A stretch of 64,000 bases of DNA from Euglena gracilis. Taxonomy: Eukaryota > Euglenida > Euglenophyceae > Euglenales. A program made the position numbers and the translations under genes. Under the pieces are notes generated by a model. That model was not told the origin of the DNA. It saw nothing but the letters and a program-made list of their open reading frames with translations, and did no database searches. The stretch is taken from contig CP154955.1 in NCBI GenBank assembly GCA_039621445.1, positions 17,030,691 through 17,094,690 on the forward strand, given 5' to 3'. Shown here piece after piece: positions 51,594 through 63,002 of this stretch. Every line of letters starts with the position of its first letter. Position 1 is the stretch's first letter.

Positions 51594-51862
51594 CAAGGAT
51601 GGATATCTGATATCGGTCCATACCGGGTTTATCGAAAATCTTGGGTCCCGAAAAAATATCGTGAAATATCGGCTTTATGGGGGGTGGCGTACTTTTTTGT
51701 TGTTGTTGGGGCGATATTGGGATTCTCCAAATCCCAAAAATGATGATATCGGGGCACAAATGATCATATTTGCCTTATTGACTTTTATCGAGGATATCGG
51801 GGTGTCAATCTATCCAAATTTATCGGGACCCTACATATAAAAAAAATCAATATCCATCCTTG
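51594..51862. mobile_element. hAT-like MITE with 7-bp target-site duplication
   Basis: Ends CAAGGATGGATAT and ATATCCATCCTTG are perfect 13-bp inverted repeats. TGGTGTG stands directly outside both ends. GATATCGG and TTTATCG motifs repeat inside, as in hAT-type MITEs (family knowledge). The terminus resembles CAGGGATGGAT of the composite element. The 177-codon plus ORF across it is read-through. Confidence 0.85.
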
Positions 51863-51869
51863 TGGTGTG

Positions 51870-52995
51870 GCCTGCCGAACAACCAGAGCCACCCAAGACA
51901 AGGGGGACAGAAGAGGTGCCATGGAATCCCGCAGAGCACGTCTTCTGTCAGCGGTCAACTTCGGAAAGCGCGCCAAGCTTTGTGTAAAGAGTAGCCTGGC
52001 AAGGCAGGCCACTCCTTTCACCCCATCCACAGGCTGTATGGGAAGGCGTGGTGGGGGGCAGCAACAAAAATCCACCGCAGCAAGGAAAATTTTGACCTAA
52101 AATCGGCGATGCCAGGAAATATAGGAAGGGTTGGTGAGGGAGGGGCAGTCGGACGCCCCAACCTGATAGGGGCTGGGGTCGGCCCCCCCCCCCATTCCAT
52201 TTGGCTTCGGGGTTCCCGAACAGCCCTGCCAACCCGCATTGTTCTCTCCCGCCTTGCATCGCTGGGTGAGGGGATTGCCCAGCGCTGGTGACCGGCTCAA
52301 GCGAAGAACGGCACTGAGCCCTCCCGCCAGTAGCGCAGCCATGGCCAAGCTCAAGGCTGCGCGAGGCGGAGGGAGGGGCTGAGCGTCGGGTGGGAGGAGG
52401 AGAGGTGGCCGGCGGCGCAACAGAGGCCCCCCGAGCGAACTGCCGCACAGCGGACATCACAGCAAGGCGGGCAGCCCCAGATGGGGGGGATGGTGGCAGC
52501 CTTGCTTGGGGATTGCAGAGGCACGTGCTCTCCCTGTCGCGACACCAGGCAGCCAAACCGGCCAAAATTGAGCTGGGCAGCGCATGGGCAGCGCTGGGCA
52601 GCGGCTTTTCTTCGGCACATTTTGGAGCTAATTGGCTATGGCGTACACCAAGTGCCTGAGGAGGGTATGGAAAACGAACCAGGCCACATACAGACCCCTC
52701 TCTTGGACTTGCATTTCCCTTGGAATGACCCTGCCAGGTTGGGATAAGAGCCTCGGTACATAAGGGACAACAAACAAACGCAAGAAAATATCTGACTGCC
52801 TGCAGCCAGCGGAGGCCTACCCAGCCCTCCATTCGGCTCACCCACCCGCCAGGATCTCCACTGGTTGGGGCAGGGCTCTGAATCCGCAGCCATTGGGTAT
52901 GCGACGGCAGGGACACGGCGGTCCGCAGTTCACGGCGTCACGTGTGATGCGGGGCAGCGGCCTCGTCTGTCTGTAGTCCCCTCCCTCCCTCCCCG
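51870..52995. other. GC-rich region with possible exons
   Basis: 52078-52200 is a family B fragment (AAGGAAAATTTTGACC; GGCGATGCCAGGAAATATAG). On minus an ATG at 52344 (TTGGCCATGGC) begins MAALLAGGLSAVLRLSRSPA, a hydrophobic/basic N-terminus. 52640-52745 on plus reads EEGMENEPGHIQTPLLDLHF to TAA. None has both splice borders. Confidence 0.3.
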
Positions 52996-53007
52996 TGACC
53001 TGCCGGG

Positions 53008-53508
53008 GTGCTTGACTCTGGGAGTGCCCCAACGATTTGGCAGGGGCAATTGTCCCAACCGCCCGGCACCCTGCAGGGCGATTTGCGGAGGAGGGTTCGC
53101 CAACTTGGGGAGGGGGAAGAGCCATCGAGGGCAGGGAAAAGAGGGCCTGAGCCGACCCCCGGCGAGCCTGACAGCCCAAGTTTGGAACCTTGCTGTGGGG
53201 GGAATGAGTGCATGTTTGAGCCGCAGTCAGGGTCTGAAGGGCTTTCGAAGGAAGCGGAACCATCCAACAAGTTCGAGATCAGCGTTGAAGTCATTGCAGA
53301 TGGCAAGGACGCACAACGTTATTTTGGGGTTACACTTAGGGGGTTGCTCGCAGCACACAGCTGCGATTTCAGACTTCCAGGGCTGCGACATTATCCCTCC
53401 CCTTTGTCCAACGATCGGGCCCCGTCCGACTTTTCATGCAATGTTGGTTCCATAAGGTTGGAATTTTTTCAGAATTATTTCAGTTTTTTTTGTATTCCTC
53501 AGAGATAA
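53008..53508 (+). CDS. 166-codon ORF, hypothetical, low support
   Basis: The plus frame reads GDLRRRVRQLGEGEEPSRAG, LEPCCGGNECMFEPQSGSE and EAEPSNKFEISVEVIADGKD. Glu/Lys/Ser content is protein-like. Two other frames in this GC-rich stretch are also open, and no splice sites confirm it; real coding may be only 53090-53330. Confidence 0.35.
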   Translation: MLDSGSAPTIWQGQLSQPPGTLQGDLRRRVRQLGEGEEPSRAGKRGPEPTPGEPDSPSLEPCCGGNECMFEPQSGSEGLSKEAEPSNKFEISVEVIADGKDAQRYFGVTLRGLLAAHSCDFRLPGLRHYPSPLSNDRAPSDFSCNVGSIRLEFFQNYFSFFCIPQR

Positions 53509-53509
53509 T

Positions 53510-54355
53510 TTGTTTTGCCAAATATAGATTAAAATGAGCACCGAAACAGAATGTGTAAATTAGCAAAGGGCTTGTCGAAAAGATCAACAATGGCCAAAGG
53601 ATGCCAAAAAGTAGCTGAATTTGCCAAAAAAAATTAACCAAAAAAGATGATTAAAAACGTCCCAAAAAAAGCCAAAAATGGTTTACAAAGGGACATGCAA
53701 TAGCAAAAAAAAATTAAAACACAAACAGAAGAAGATGGATGCACAAACAAATGCACATCTCTCTGTCCCGGCACATTCCGGAAGAAGGTTAACTCCCGAA
53801 CATAAACGTTAGACAAGAAGAGACAGTTTGTGGGTAAGCTGAAGGAAGTTTGTATGGTATGGATGACAGGCAATGATGTCAACTGGAAAAGTGCACAACT
53901 GACACACCTAACACAACATTGCTGTGTTTTGGTGGTTACACTCACCGAAGCACATATGCAGTGCCCAATTTTGAGCAATGAAGTAAATACCCGTTTTTGA
54001 CACAGGTAGGGAAGATTCCGCATAACCCCCCCCCCAATGGTCATAGGTCCCCCTCCACCATAAAAAAAGGGGGGCATTGTGAAATTGACTGCTTTTTGGC
54101 AGAAAAAATTTGACCCCTGCTGCTATTTTGGGAAAATTTTGGGGAATTTTTTGTCAAAAAAACTAATCTATAAAAAACACAGCTCAAGGCTGGAAGATAA
54201 TTTTGACCTCTTGGGTGGGTCTGGTACCCACAGGGTTAATGCACACCCTGGCAGGTGGGGGGGGGGGGGGTTGGGAACCCCTGGGCCTCCTCACATCGAA
54301 CCTTGCCCAAAACCTCGGACTTGCAGGACTCGTTCGAGGGCACCGCCACTGTGAG
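53510..54355. other. No supported gene
   Basis: AT-moderate sequence. 54020-54075 is a small C-run/G-run block (CCCCCAATGGTC; GGGGCATTG). 54185-54290 holds a family B-like end and a G-run. Confidence 0.45.
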
Positions 54356-54359
54356 GCGG

Positions 54360-54432
54360 GGGGAGGAGGGGGAGGGCATTGACAGTTGACAGTTGACAGT
54401 TGACAGTTGACAGTTGACAGTTGACAGTTGAG
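54360..54432. repeat. 7-bp tandem repeat (GACAGTT)n
   Basis: About seven copies of GACAGTT between 54379 and 54430. Confidence 0.95.
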
Positions 54433-54689
54433 GGATGCACCATCCCGGGAGGGGTGCGCACCTGCCGGGGGTGGGAGGGGAAGCCAATCCTGGTCAGAGG
54501 TTAACCCAGGTTGCGCTGCTGGCAGTGCCTGTCGTGGGGGAGGACAGACAGTGGGGGGGGGGGGCACGAGAAGGCCTGGTGGGGGGGGGTGGACCTCCCC
54601 CACCTGGGAGGTGGGGGGGGTTGACCCCCCCCACTGACTATAGGCGGGCAGGCACCTGTAGTCAAGCCCAAAAATTTCCCCGATTTCGG

Positions 54690-54762
54690 CCATTTGGGGC
54701 CATTTTAGGCCAATTTAGGCCATTTAAGGCAATTTTAGGCCATTTTAGGCCATTTTAGGGTA
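54690..54762. repeat. 10-bp tandem repeat GGCCATTTTA
   Basis: Six to seven copies. The same unit recurs at 55620-55690 and 56905-56940. Confidence 0.95.
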
Positions 54763-54857
54763 TAGGTGAGGGTTCTGAAAATCATAATTTTGCGTCATTT
54801 TTGTCCCGAAAACTGTATCATAACGTGTGCAAACCTTCTCTTATTCAGTAATAAGAA

Positions 54858-55103
54858 ATGTGCATCTTAAAAAAGCACGCAAAATTCATGAACGCTGGAT
54901 CAAAACCATGGGAAGTTCAACAAATCTTAATTCGCACCTGTAGAGGAATTCTGAACAGGAAGATTTATGGCAGTGAAAATTTTCCAGAAAAAAAACGTTG
55001 GACAAATATTAAAAGTTTTTATTTGCGGTACCAAAAAAAAAGTGCCCAGTTTTTTGCATTATGTGAAATCTGCACCATTTTGCGGGATTTAAATCAAACT
55101 TAA
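54858..55103 (+). CDS. 81-codon ORF, hypothetical, low support
   Basis: ATG to TAA, reading KPWEVQQILIRTCRGILNRK, YGSENFPEKKRWTNIKSFY and AQFFALCEICTILRDLNQT. Balanced composition, basic; no homology recognised and no promoter or splice evidence. Confidence 0.3.
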   Translation: MCILKKHAKFMNAGSKPWEVQQILIRTCRGILNRKIYGSENFPEKKRWTNIKSFYLRYQKKSAQFFALCEICTILRDLNQT

Positions 55104-55109
55104 AAAAAT

Positions 55110-57110
55110 CTCTGGTCCCAAAGCAAGGTGCACAGGGAAGAACCTGTGGGGGGGGGGGGCTGACCTGTCCTCATAGGGCCTTTTTGTGACTTTCAACAAT
55201 TTTCTTTTTTTTACTCTTCTATTTTTTTTGTTGTGTTTAAAAGTAAAAATTCTTTTTTTTGACCTGAAAAACCCTGGCTTGTCCCTCTCCGCCCCCAGGC
55301 TGACCTGTGTCCTCTGCCTCTTGACCTCTTTCAAGGGGGGCTGGCACACTGGCAGGGTGTCAACCCAAATTCTTTTCTACAGCCACCATCCCCACCCTCC
55401 AGTCCAACTGTTTTCCTCTCTTTGCATAAAAACAGTGCTGTGAAACTTTTTCAGCTGCCACTGCACAAACCTCAGCACTCCTGCAAAACTGCTGAAAAAA
55501 CTGCCTGCATCTTTTTTTCACCCTTTTTTTAGTTGGTGTGAATGCCAAAAACTGCGGGCGGGGCCCCCTCCACCCCCTTGGTACATCCCCCTTGCCGGCC
55601 TGACATTCAGTCATTTGGGCATTTTTCCATTTAGGCCATTTTACAATTTTTTAGGCCATTTTAGGCCATTTTAGGCCATTTCCCATTTTAGCATGGGTGG
55701 TGGGTTGGGGACCACTGGTCGACCCACTAGTGGCCATTTTAGGAAATTACTTCGGCTGGGCTCCAAAGGCGAAAGGATTGTTGTCGTCGGGAAGGTCACC
55801 CCTCCTAAACCCCCCCCCAAACCAGGAAACCCAGGCAATAAGCTCGGCCCTCCACCCCCATCCCCCGCGCGGCCCGACGGCCCGGAACCCGGCGGCCGGC
55901 GGTCCGGCGGCCGCGGCGCCCGGCGGAACCCGGCGCGGCGGCGGCCCGGCGGTCGGCGGCGGGGCGGCGGCCCGGCGGCCCCGGGGGCCGGCGCCCGGGC
56001 CGGCTCCCAAAAACAACATATTTTTTGTTGAAAAGCAAATTTCCTAAGTTGAAAATTGTAACTGTTATTTCAAGTTTCTGATCACAAACATGACGAAAAA
56101 TGACCTGCTTTTTTGTTGTGTGTCAGTTGGAAGGTAAAAAAAAAGTTCACCTTTTTCCTCTGTCCCTCAGGAAACTGTCCTTTGATCCCACACTCACTGA
56201 CCTCTCTTCAAAGGGACATGTCTCCTGCCTATGTACAAGCACCTCCAGCGACAAATCCTGACAAATTCCAACAAATCTGTTTTCTTTGAAATGGTGGCTA
56301 CAACAATCTCTGTTGTATTAAGAGGCAAGGCAATAGGCAAGACAGTTGGGGGCAAGGCAACTGGTGGGATAACAACACACCTCATGAACAGATGATGCTT
56401 TCTCTTGAGAAACACCCTTCAAACATATCATCCAGCACCAAAAAAAACCTCAGGTTTCCTCAAAACTGGAATAATAATATAAATATATAAGTAATATATA
56501 AATATATATACATATATAAATTTTTTTATATATAATATAAAAAAATAAATATATATAAAAAACCGCAAAAAAAACTGCAATGTGTGCAGTTTTTCAGAAA
56601 CAAAGCTGCAGAGGAGCACAGCCCCGCAAGGCCCATTATTTTTCATCCCAACTAAAAAATAGTGTCAGCAAGGAGGGGGAAAATATGCACCGTGCAGTTT
56701 TTGCAGTTTTTTTTTGCAGTTTTCACGTTTTGGGTTTTTTGCAGTTTTTTGCAGTTTTTTTTTGCAGTTTTTTTTTTTTCTCCACCTAACCCATTGTTCA
56801 CCGTCCACATTCACAAAAAAAAAAGACACCCAAAGTCATTACCTGAATGGCTTCAGTTGTTCACAAAAAACATTTCTGTTGATGTGCAACAGAATTTTTC
56901 CCATTTTTGGCCATTTTAGGCCATTTTAGGCCATTTTAGCTATAGGTGCCTGGTGGTGGGTGGGGTCGACCCACTGGTCGACCCACTAGTGGCATCTAGA
57001 AGGAAATTACTTTAGAAAAATTACTTCGGCTCCAAAGGCGCCGAAAGGAAATTTTGCCCAAAAAGTCGGCGCTCTGGAAATACGGGAAGGTCTGGGGGCA
57101 GACCCTCCTA
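55110..57110. other. Gene-poor; simple and GC-rich repeats
   Basis: 55865-56005 is a GGCCCGGCGG-type array like 7470-7705. 56460-56570 is AT-rich. 56695-56780 repeats TTTTTTGCAGTTTT. 57015-57105 is a family B fragment (CCGAAAGGAAATTTTGCCC; GGAAATACGGGAAGG). No exon was supported. Confidence 0.5.
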
Positions 57111-57116
57111 AAACCA

Positions 57117-57489
57117 CCACTTATAAACCCCCCCCCATCGATAAACCCCCCCCACCTATAAACCCCCCCCTCGGGCCGACCAACCAAACCGGGACCTATA
57201 ACCCCCCCCCCCTGGGGAAGAAAAATGAAAGCCGCCGGGGACGATTTTTTCGGCCGCAGACTCCCCAAAAACTGATTTTTTGGCAATTTTTTGAGACCCA
57301 CCACCTTCAAAAATGCCATTTTTGTCAAAATTTGCCGAAAATTGTCAAGTTCGGGGGGTTTCGGGGTCATTTTGGGGGGTCAGATTTTCACCAACAATTC
57401 CGGGACCTATAAACCCCCCCCACCTATAAACCCCCCTTCGGCCGGCCAACCAAACCGGATCGTATAAACCCCGGGGGGTTTATAAGTGG
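57117..57489. mobile_element. Foldback element, family L
   Basis: Ends CCACTTATAAACCCCCC and GGGGGGTTTATAAGTGG are a perfect 17-bp inverted repeat. CC(A/T)CCTATAAACCCCCC is repeated internally several times near both ends; the middle has CCTCGGGCCGACCAACCAAA, repeated later as TTCGGCCGGCCAACCAAACC. Confidence 0.9.
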
Positions 57490-57547
57490 GGGAGGGGTTA
57501 CCAAAGGGAGGCATAGCATGGATGCCCCCCACCAAAATCACACCAAT

Positions 57548-58240
57548 TCAAGAAATGGGAGGGAATTGTTCAACCAGCAGCCTTTCCATGCAATACGCTA
57601 GGTGAGAAATTCTCATCATTTTTCGACATCCCGCAGTTTGTTGTGGGGAAGATAAGAAGCTTCCCAACCCTCCAACAGCTGTTTGTTTTACGCAGAAGAC
57701 AGTCCCTGGGTGTTTAAGGACCACCGAAACCCCCCCTTCCAACGCAGGCTCCATCTCAGGGGATCTGGTGGTCAGCAGTTCACTGCTCAAGCACACCCAG
57801 AGGGAAGGAGAAGGCTGTACATGATACAGGCACGCTACGCTGAGTGGTGTGTTCGGATGGAGGGCCTTTGAGACAAAGGAGGGGGACGAAATCGCCTCCA
57901 GGGACATTTTGCCCGGTGGGGGCACTTGCTCTTTAAGAAATGTTCCTGAAGGACAGTGGAGGCCTGACTTGATGGGGGAACTCCAGCGGGCTTTCAGTCC
58001 GGGGGGAAAAAATTGCTCCGATGGGAACGAAGATGATGCTTTGTCATAGTAATCCCACATGGCATTTTGAGCTTTTGTGTGTTGATCATTTGTGCCCCCC
58101 AACTTTCTAAATACCGGAAAATATGGGACAACCCTGGAGGTGGTGTTTATTTGGCCAAAAATATCTAAGAATAAAGGGGTGGTGCTTTGACAAGTTGGGG
58201 AAGTAACTCGACTGAAAAAAAGATCTGGTGTTTGACCGAA
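57548..58240. other. Open region, strand undecided
   Basis: The minus strand is open for 261 codons (57548-58333), the longest non-repeat ORF here, with QNAMWDYYDKASSSFPSEQF. Plus also has exon-like pieces: DSPWVFKDHRNPPFQRR (57700) and NVPEGQWRPDLMGELQRAFS (57945). The next entry favours plus. Confidence 0.35.
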
Positions 58241-58244
58241 GCAG

Positions 58245-58425
58245 GAAATTTTCACTTGCCTTTGTGGAAGTCCACTTTCGACTTTCAAATGGAAGGTGTT
58301 TGGATGCAAAAAGCAACGATTTCGCCAAATCAAACTTCAGAGTTTTCTGCAATGCCAAGGTTTTCGAGATTTTTCTCGTAAACGTACAAAGGAAAAGTGC
58401 CTTTTGGGAATGCCCTTTGAAAAGG
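58245..58425 (+). CDS. Internal exon, hypothetical protein
   Basis: After TGACCGAAGCAG the plus frame is open 60 codons to AAAAGG|GTAAAA (phase 2 in, 0 out). It reads KFSLAFVEVHFRLSNGRCLD, AKSNDFAKSNFRVFCNAKV and FEIFLVNVQRKSAFWECPLK. Alternating hydrophobic residues suggest beta strands; two or three cysteines. Codon use is neutral. The minus strand is also open (LALQKTLKFDLAKSLLFASK), so the strand is not certain. Family unknown. Confidence 0.5.
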
Positions 58426-58429
58426 GTAA

Positions 58430-58728
58430 AAACCGGTGAGTGCTTAAACAAAGCCGGCAATATGGCAAGGGAAGATTCGAGCTTTGTTCACAATTCTGCT
58501 CAGATCTCTTTTTTATGTGGTTTGGGGAACACGGTCCATCCGGTCCACACAAGCAGCGCGAGGGACGGTGGTTGTGCGCAGGCAGAGGAGGGGGGAAGGT
58601 GGGGAATGCAGTTCCGCGACCTTTGGGGCAACGTCGCCGCCATCCGTTGATCAGTTGGAGCGGTCCGGGTGGTCCGCCGCTGGCGAGCACCGGACCCGCC
58701 ACCAGGGCGCGGCGTACACCGGGCGTGC
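58430..58728. other. Unresolved GC-rich segment
   Basis: 58630-58745 on minus reads TPGVRRALVAGPVLASGGPP then LQLINGWRRRCPKG before AAAG|GTCGCG, compatible with another high-GC exon but lacking an acceptor. Confidence 0.3.
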
Positions 58729-58730
58729 AG

Positions 58731-59030
58731 CCGGCGAATTCGACCAACCCAGGGGGAGGGGGTCTGGGGCGCTAGGAGTGTGTGGGCAGGCAGGCAATCC
58801 CCCCCCCCCGGAGGGTCGATGCATGCCTGGTCGTGGGCCAAAAATAAAGTGACCAAATAATGGGCTTTGCTGGGATTCCGGCTTTCGGCGCCATAAGTGC
58901 CTTGGCCGAGTGCCCAGGCACCCCTACCCCCCCCCCCCCCGTGGGGAATTGGATGGGGGGGGCCTTGGAATGCCTGCCCAGGCAGGCACCCCCCTGGGGT
59001 GGGGTCCGCCTCGCCTCAAAACTCAGCCGG
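58731..59030. mobile_element. TIR element, family A copy 5
   Basis: Left CCGGCGAATTCGACCAACCC, right CTCAAAACTCAGCCGG. Contains TGCCTGCCCAGGCAGGCACC, AATGGGCTTTGCTGGGATTC and a CCGAGTGCCCAGGCACCCC block shared with copy 4. Confidence 0.75.
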
Positions 59031-59044
59031 GGCCCAATGGCCAC

Positions 59045-59207
59045 GCCAGGCCGGCCACGCCCTGCCCGGCGCAGGGGACAGTTGCCGGGGGACACCACCC
59101 GCCGGGGCCCCCCCGCCTGCTGCGGCCGCCCGGGGCCCAGGCCGTCGACCACCACGCCCGGCAACGCGGTGTGGGGGAACTTGCGGCCGGGGGCCGGTCC
59201 CCCGTGT
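59045..59207 (-). CDS. Exon with high GC3, hypothetical protein
   Basis: A long C/T tract ending AGCCCCAG precedes it; the frame (phase 2 in, 0 out at CCTGGC|GTGGCC) is open 54 codons. It reads GRKFPHTALPGVVVDGLGPG then RPQQAGGPRRVVSPGNCPLR with about 95% GC at third positions. The Gly/Pro/Arg-rich character is like the other minus-strand exons. The element at 58731-59030 begins 15 bp beyond the donor. Confidence 0.45.
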
Positions 59208-59209
59208 CT

Positions 59210-60300
59210 GGGGCTGGGGGGGGGGGAGGGGGGGGGGCTGAAAGGCCAACCTCTGGGGGGGGGGGGGGCACCACAGCACCTGCGCAAAAAAAGGCGCCAA
59301 AGGAAAATTTTTGACCTAAAAATCGGCGCCCCCGGAAATACGAGAAGGCCTGGAGGGGGGGGGCGCCGGACCCCCCCCCACTCACCACGACGGCAGGATG
59401 GGGTCGACAGGGTTCGATATAAGGACAGGTGGGGGGGGGGTGGTCCGCCCCCCCCCTGCGGGCCAGGAGGGGGGGGGACACCCCCTCCACCTAAACAGTG
59501 GCGCGGTCCGGGTGACTGATTCGCGCCGGGCCGAAAATTTTTGACCCCCCAAAACGACCAAAAAGTGCTACTTTGGGCACTTTTTGGGCAAAAATTTGCC
59601 AAAAATGCAAAAAAAATTCGGCGCAAAGCGCCGAAGGAAAAAAAATGACCCTTTTTGGGGGGGTCCCGGGTACCCCCCCCCCGGGTCAGTCCGGACCCCC
59701 CTGGCAGGTGGGGGGGTGGTCCGGACCCCCCCCCTGCGGGCCAGGGGGGGGGGGGGGTGGGGGGACACCCTCCCCCACCTAAACCATGTACGCCCTCCTT
59801 ATATCAAACCCTGGGGGTCGACCACCACCCCAGAGGGTTTCAGGGACTCCTGTACATCCCGGAAGGGGGGGGGTCGGAGGTCCCTGAAGTGCGGACTTGC
59901 CTGGAGTAGACATGTTGCGGCAAAGAAAGGGGACGGGGGCTCTGCTGTGTGACGCAGATGTCATCCTGGTTTGTCGAGTGCAAACAAAAGGCCAGGGAAT
60001 TCCTCTGGCCAGGACATCATCACGCACAACAGGTTCGAATTGGGGGGGGGGGTCACTGACAAACAATTTTTTACTAACCCCCGGGGGAGTCACTTCCGCT
60101 CTTCCAAACACCAGTCAGTCAAGGCCAGTCAGTCACAACTCCTCCCCGGGGTCCCAAGGGAAAACTGACCACAAATGCAAAAAAGCAGCGATCCCTCCCG
60201 GGGGGAAGGGGTGGTGTGGGCCAAAAACCAGTCAGTCACTTGGAAAAAACCAGTCACCCCCTCCCCCCCCCAAAGGGGGCCGGCCAGTGACCAAGCGATT
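59210..60300. other. Repeat-derived DNA, no supported gene
   Basis: 59280-59420 and 59600-59800 hold family B blocks and C/G-runs (CGGCGCAAAGCGCCGAAGGA). 60030-60290 has repeated CAGTCAGTCAC motifs and C-runs. Confidence 0.5.
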
Positions 60301-60307
60301 GTCTGAC

Positions 60308-60556
60308 CACTGTGGCGCCTGGGACGGCCAGGGGGGCCCGGGGCGGGGGCCAGGGCCCGCTGGTGCTGCTGGTACAGAGAGCCATGGGGGGAGGCGGTGG
60401 AGGGGACGGTGGCGGACTTCGGCACCCGCAGCCGCTCCCCCGGGCCGGGCCGGACCTTGAACGTCAGGCTGGCGGACCGGCGCCGGCCGCCCCCCGCCAG
60501 CCGGCCGGGGTGGCCCGAAGGGTGGCGAAACGCTGCGCAAAAGCAGTCCGAGCCAA
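60308..60556 (-). CDS. Exon with high GC3; strand likely minus
   Basis: Acceptor CCTTGCTCACCTTCAG, possible donor AGTG|GTCAGA; 249 nt, one open frame. It reads RRRSASLTFKVRPGPGERLR, VPKSATVPSTASPHGSLYQQ and HQRALAPAPGPPGRPRRHSG, GC3 near 95%. The acceptor is the reverse complement of an ideal donor (CTGAAG|GTGAGC), so the plus strand is a real alternative (DFGTRSRSPGPGRTLNVRL), but that reading is Trp/Arg-rich and has lower first- than second-position GC. Confidence 0.45.
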
Positions 60557-60833
60557 CTGAAGGTGAGCAAGGGTTTGGCAGAAATGGCCAAACTGGGTAA
60601 CAGTGTTTGAAGTGGTGCGGGCATGGAAGGCCATTTGATATTGGCATACACCCCCCCCCGTACCCAGCCTGTGGCCGCCTGCTTGCCGGCCAGGGCGAGG
60701 GCCGCTCTGAGAAGTCAGAGACATTGGCAGAACCCCACACCGGGGGGTGCCAAGGGCATGGAAGTAGATGTGCGAGGAAAATGAAAACAAAGGTGGGCAG
60801 GACCCCAAGGCTTGGTCAAAGAATAAGTTCCAG

Positions 60834-60974
60834 CAGCTTGGCCTCTCACAAATTTATTGGGAGCACACAGCACATAAATGAGCGGGAACAAGAGAAAATG
60901 CTTAAGAACTTTGGGTGCAATATTCCATGGGATTTTCAGTCAGAACATTCGTTCAGTTTCTGGGGAGATGCAAG
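60834..60974 (+). CDS. Internal exon, hypothetical protein
   Basis: After AAGAATAAGTTCCAG the plus frame reads SLASHKFIGSTQHINEREQE, KMLKNFGCNIPWDFQSEHS and FSFWGDA up to GATGCAAG|GTAGAT, a good donor. 141 nt, phase 2 in and 2 out. Balanced, non-repeat composition. The ORF actually remains open upstream to about 60607. Family unknown. Confidence 0.5.
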
Positions 60975-60979
60975 GTAGA

Positions 60980-62995
60980 TGGAACTGTTTTGGGGAAGAT
61001 TTGATTCGACACTGTCCAGCATCCATCAAATTATTCATTCCTCCCGTGTACAAACTTTTCACGAATGCAGAATGCAGAGACTCTCCTGTCCAAGAGGGCA
61101 GTCCTTGAGGAAGTGTTTAAAAAAAAAGTTCCGCTGTCCTTCCATTCCATGTAACATTCCATGAAAAAATAAACAAGAAAACGGACAAGGAAATTGGGCA
61201 TATTTCACCAAAACAGGTCATTGGGGGGGGGGATTGATTTATTTCCTTAGACCGTTGCCCATCCACCCAAAACGTTAATAAAATGCGTTTTTCGACTTTT
61301 TGGTTTTCGACCCCGTTCAAGCCTCAATCCTTTAGCCCAAAGGAGGGGACGGTTCTTAAGAAATAAAAAAAAACTCTCCCGTCCCTTGGGACAGCCCTGC
61401 TGTCCAGCAAATTCTGTTGACTTACATTATTTTATACTACACATTTTCTGGTGATGAAATGCAGTGCAGAGATGTTGACAAAAAAACCCATTGATGGCAT
61501 TCAAGGTCTATTTCCCCACCAGACATTTTGTTTCACAAAACTGACAGAATTTTAGCAGATTTTGCAAAATTTGGCATGCTGATGCATAAAATCTTGGCCA
61601 CATTCGCAGTTGAAATTTGACGTCTGTTAAAAAATGATATAAGATACAGACAACGACTCCAATAGGCTGCAATTGTCACAACAGACAACAACTGGGGCCA
61701 TCACTCCTTTCGAAAATGTATGTGGGGTATTCTCGCAGGATTTTGCTTTATGGCGTGTCCTCATTCAAGCACTGTTGGGAACAGGAGACTGTGATGCCTT
61801 GAAACCAGAGAGGGGTGTCGGGCTCACCAACCGGTTGTGATGAGCCTGGTGATTTGGCGAGCCTCTCTCCGCTTTGGCCCCAAACCAGCCAAGCCTTCTC
61901 CTCTGTAAGATGACTGCCCGCAGGACAAAACGTTGCTTACTGACCCCCTCCCAACAGGCTGGAGAAATTTCGGCTGGATTTCAAAACTCTGCTGGCTGAC
62001 TCCCCCCATGGGTTCCCTAGATGCACAGATAGGACCGAAGGGGGGTCAAACTGGCTACCAAAAAAAAAATCTGAAAGTGCAAAAGTGCCCCAAAAAATCA
62101 ACAAATTATGCAGAAATCAATTTCTGGCCCAAAGTTTGAGTTGCAAAGCATTCTCAACCCATTTTTGGCCCATCTTTGTCCCATTTTTGGCCCATTTTTG
62201 CACCTTCAAAGGCAAAAATCTGTCAGCATCCAGCCTCATTAAGAGTTTGGACAAGAATTTCACCTGTTGATGGGGTGCTAACCAGCTGGATATGGGATAC
62301 TCTCTACTTAAAGCCAAGCAAGAGAATGGGAAACTAGAACGAAAACAACTTGATCATTCAAAAAAAAACCTGTGATTTCCCCCTGGATCTGGACATGGAC
62401 TGGACCACCTTGCGCAAAAGCCACACATGGGTAGTCAAGCGACCGACTTCACACACATGTGTGCGCACACACAACAATTGCAAGCGACACATTCTCGAAC
62501 AGTTTGCTCATCACACTCACAAAAGATGGAGGGTTACTTGCTGAGTGTAGCTTGGATGAACTCCATTAGGCCCTTCCCCTTCCATTCCCAGGAGGAGACA
62601 AATGTGCAAATGTCAACACATAAAAAAAATGTGAAAAGCGTGTTAAAATTTTGCAAGGGAATTTTCTCTATTGCTTTTTTTTTCACATGCGCCTGCTCTG
62701 GAGAAAGTGTAAATGTGCATTTATTGGTTGTTTGGAAAATCATAATTTTCATAAAACTTTCACAGTAAAAGACTTCACAAAATTGTTTTTCTCATTACAT
62801 TTTTTCTCAATTTGCACTTCCCGCATTCTTTGCTCTGACTGCAGGCAACCCCCTCCTCCGGGGAGGGGGAGCATGACCTTCCCAGGCTTGTCATGTGGAG
62901 GAAGCCGACACCCCCCCCACAGGCGGTCACCTGGCAGTTGCGCGCCCAAAGAGGGAAGCCCCCCAGCCCATCCATCCCGAGGCCGGGGGGGGGGG
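60980..62995. other. Low-repeat sequence without firm genes
   Basis: Weak candidates only: 61000-61105 plus (IRHCPASIKLFIPPVYKLF); 61824-62000 minus (FLQPVGRGSVSNVLSCGQ, ending TGA); 62370-62544 plus (DLDMDWTTLRKSHTWVVK); 62534-62600 minus (WKGKGLMEFIQATLSK, ending TAA). 62960-62985 has CCCATCCATCCC, a fragment of the composite-element terminus. No phase-linked exons were found. Confidence 0.4.
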
Positions 62996-63002
62996 GGGGG
63001 GG

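Noticed and set aside
51307-51840. 177-codon plus ORF
   Set aside because: Its second half is the hAT-like MITE and no splice or homology evidence supports it.
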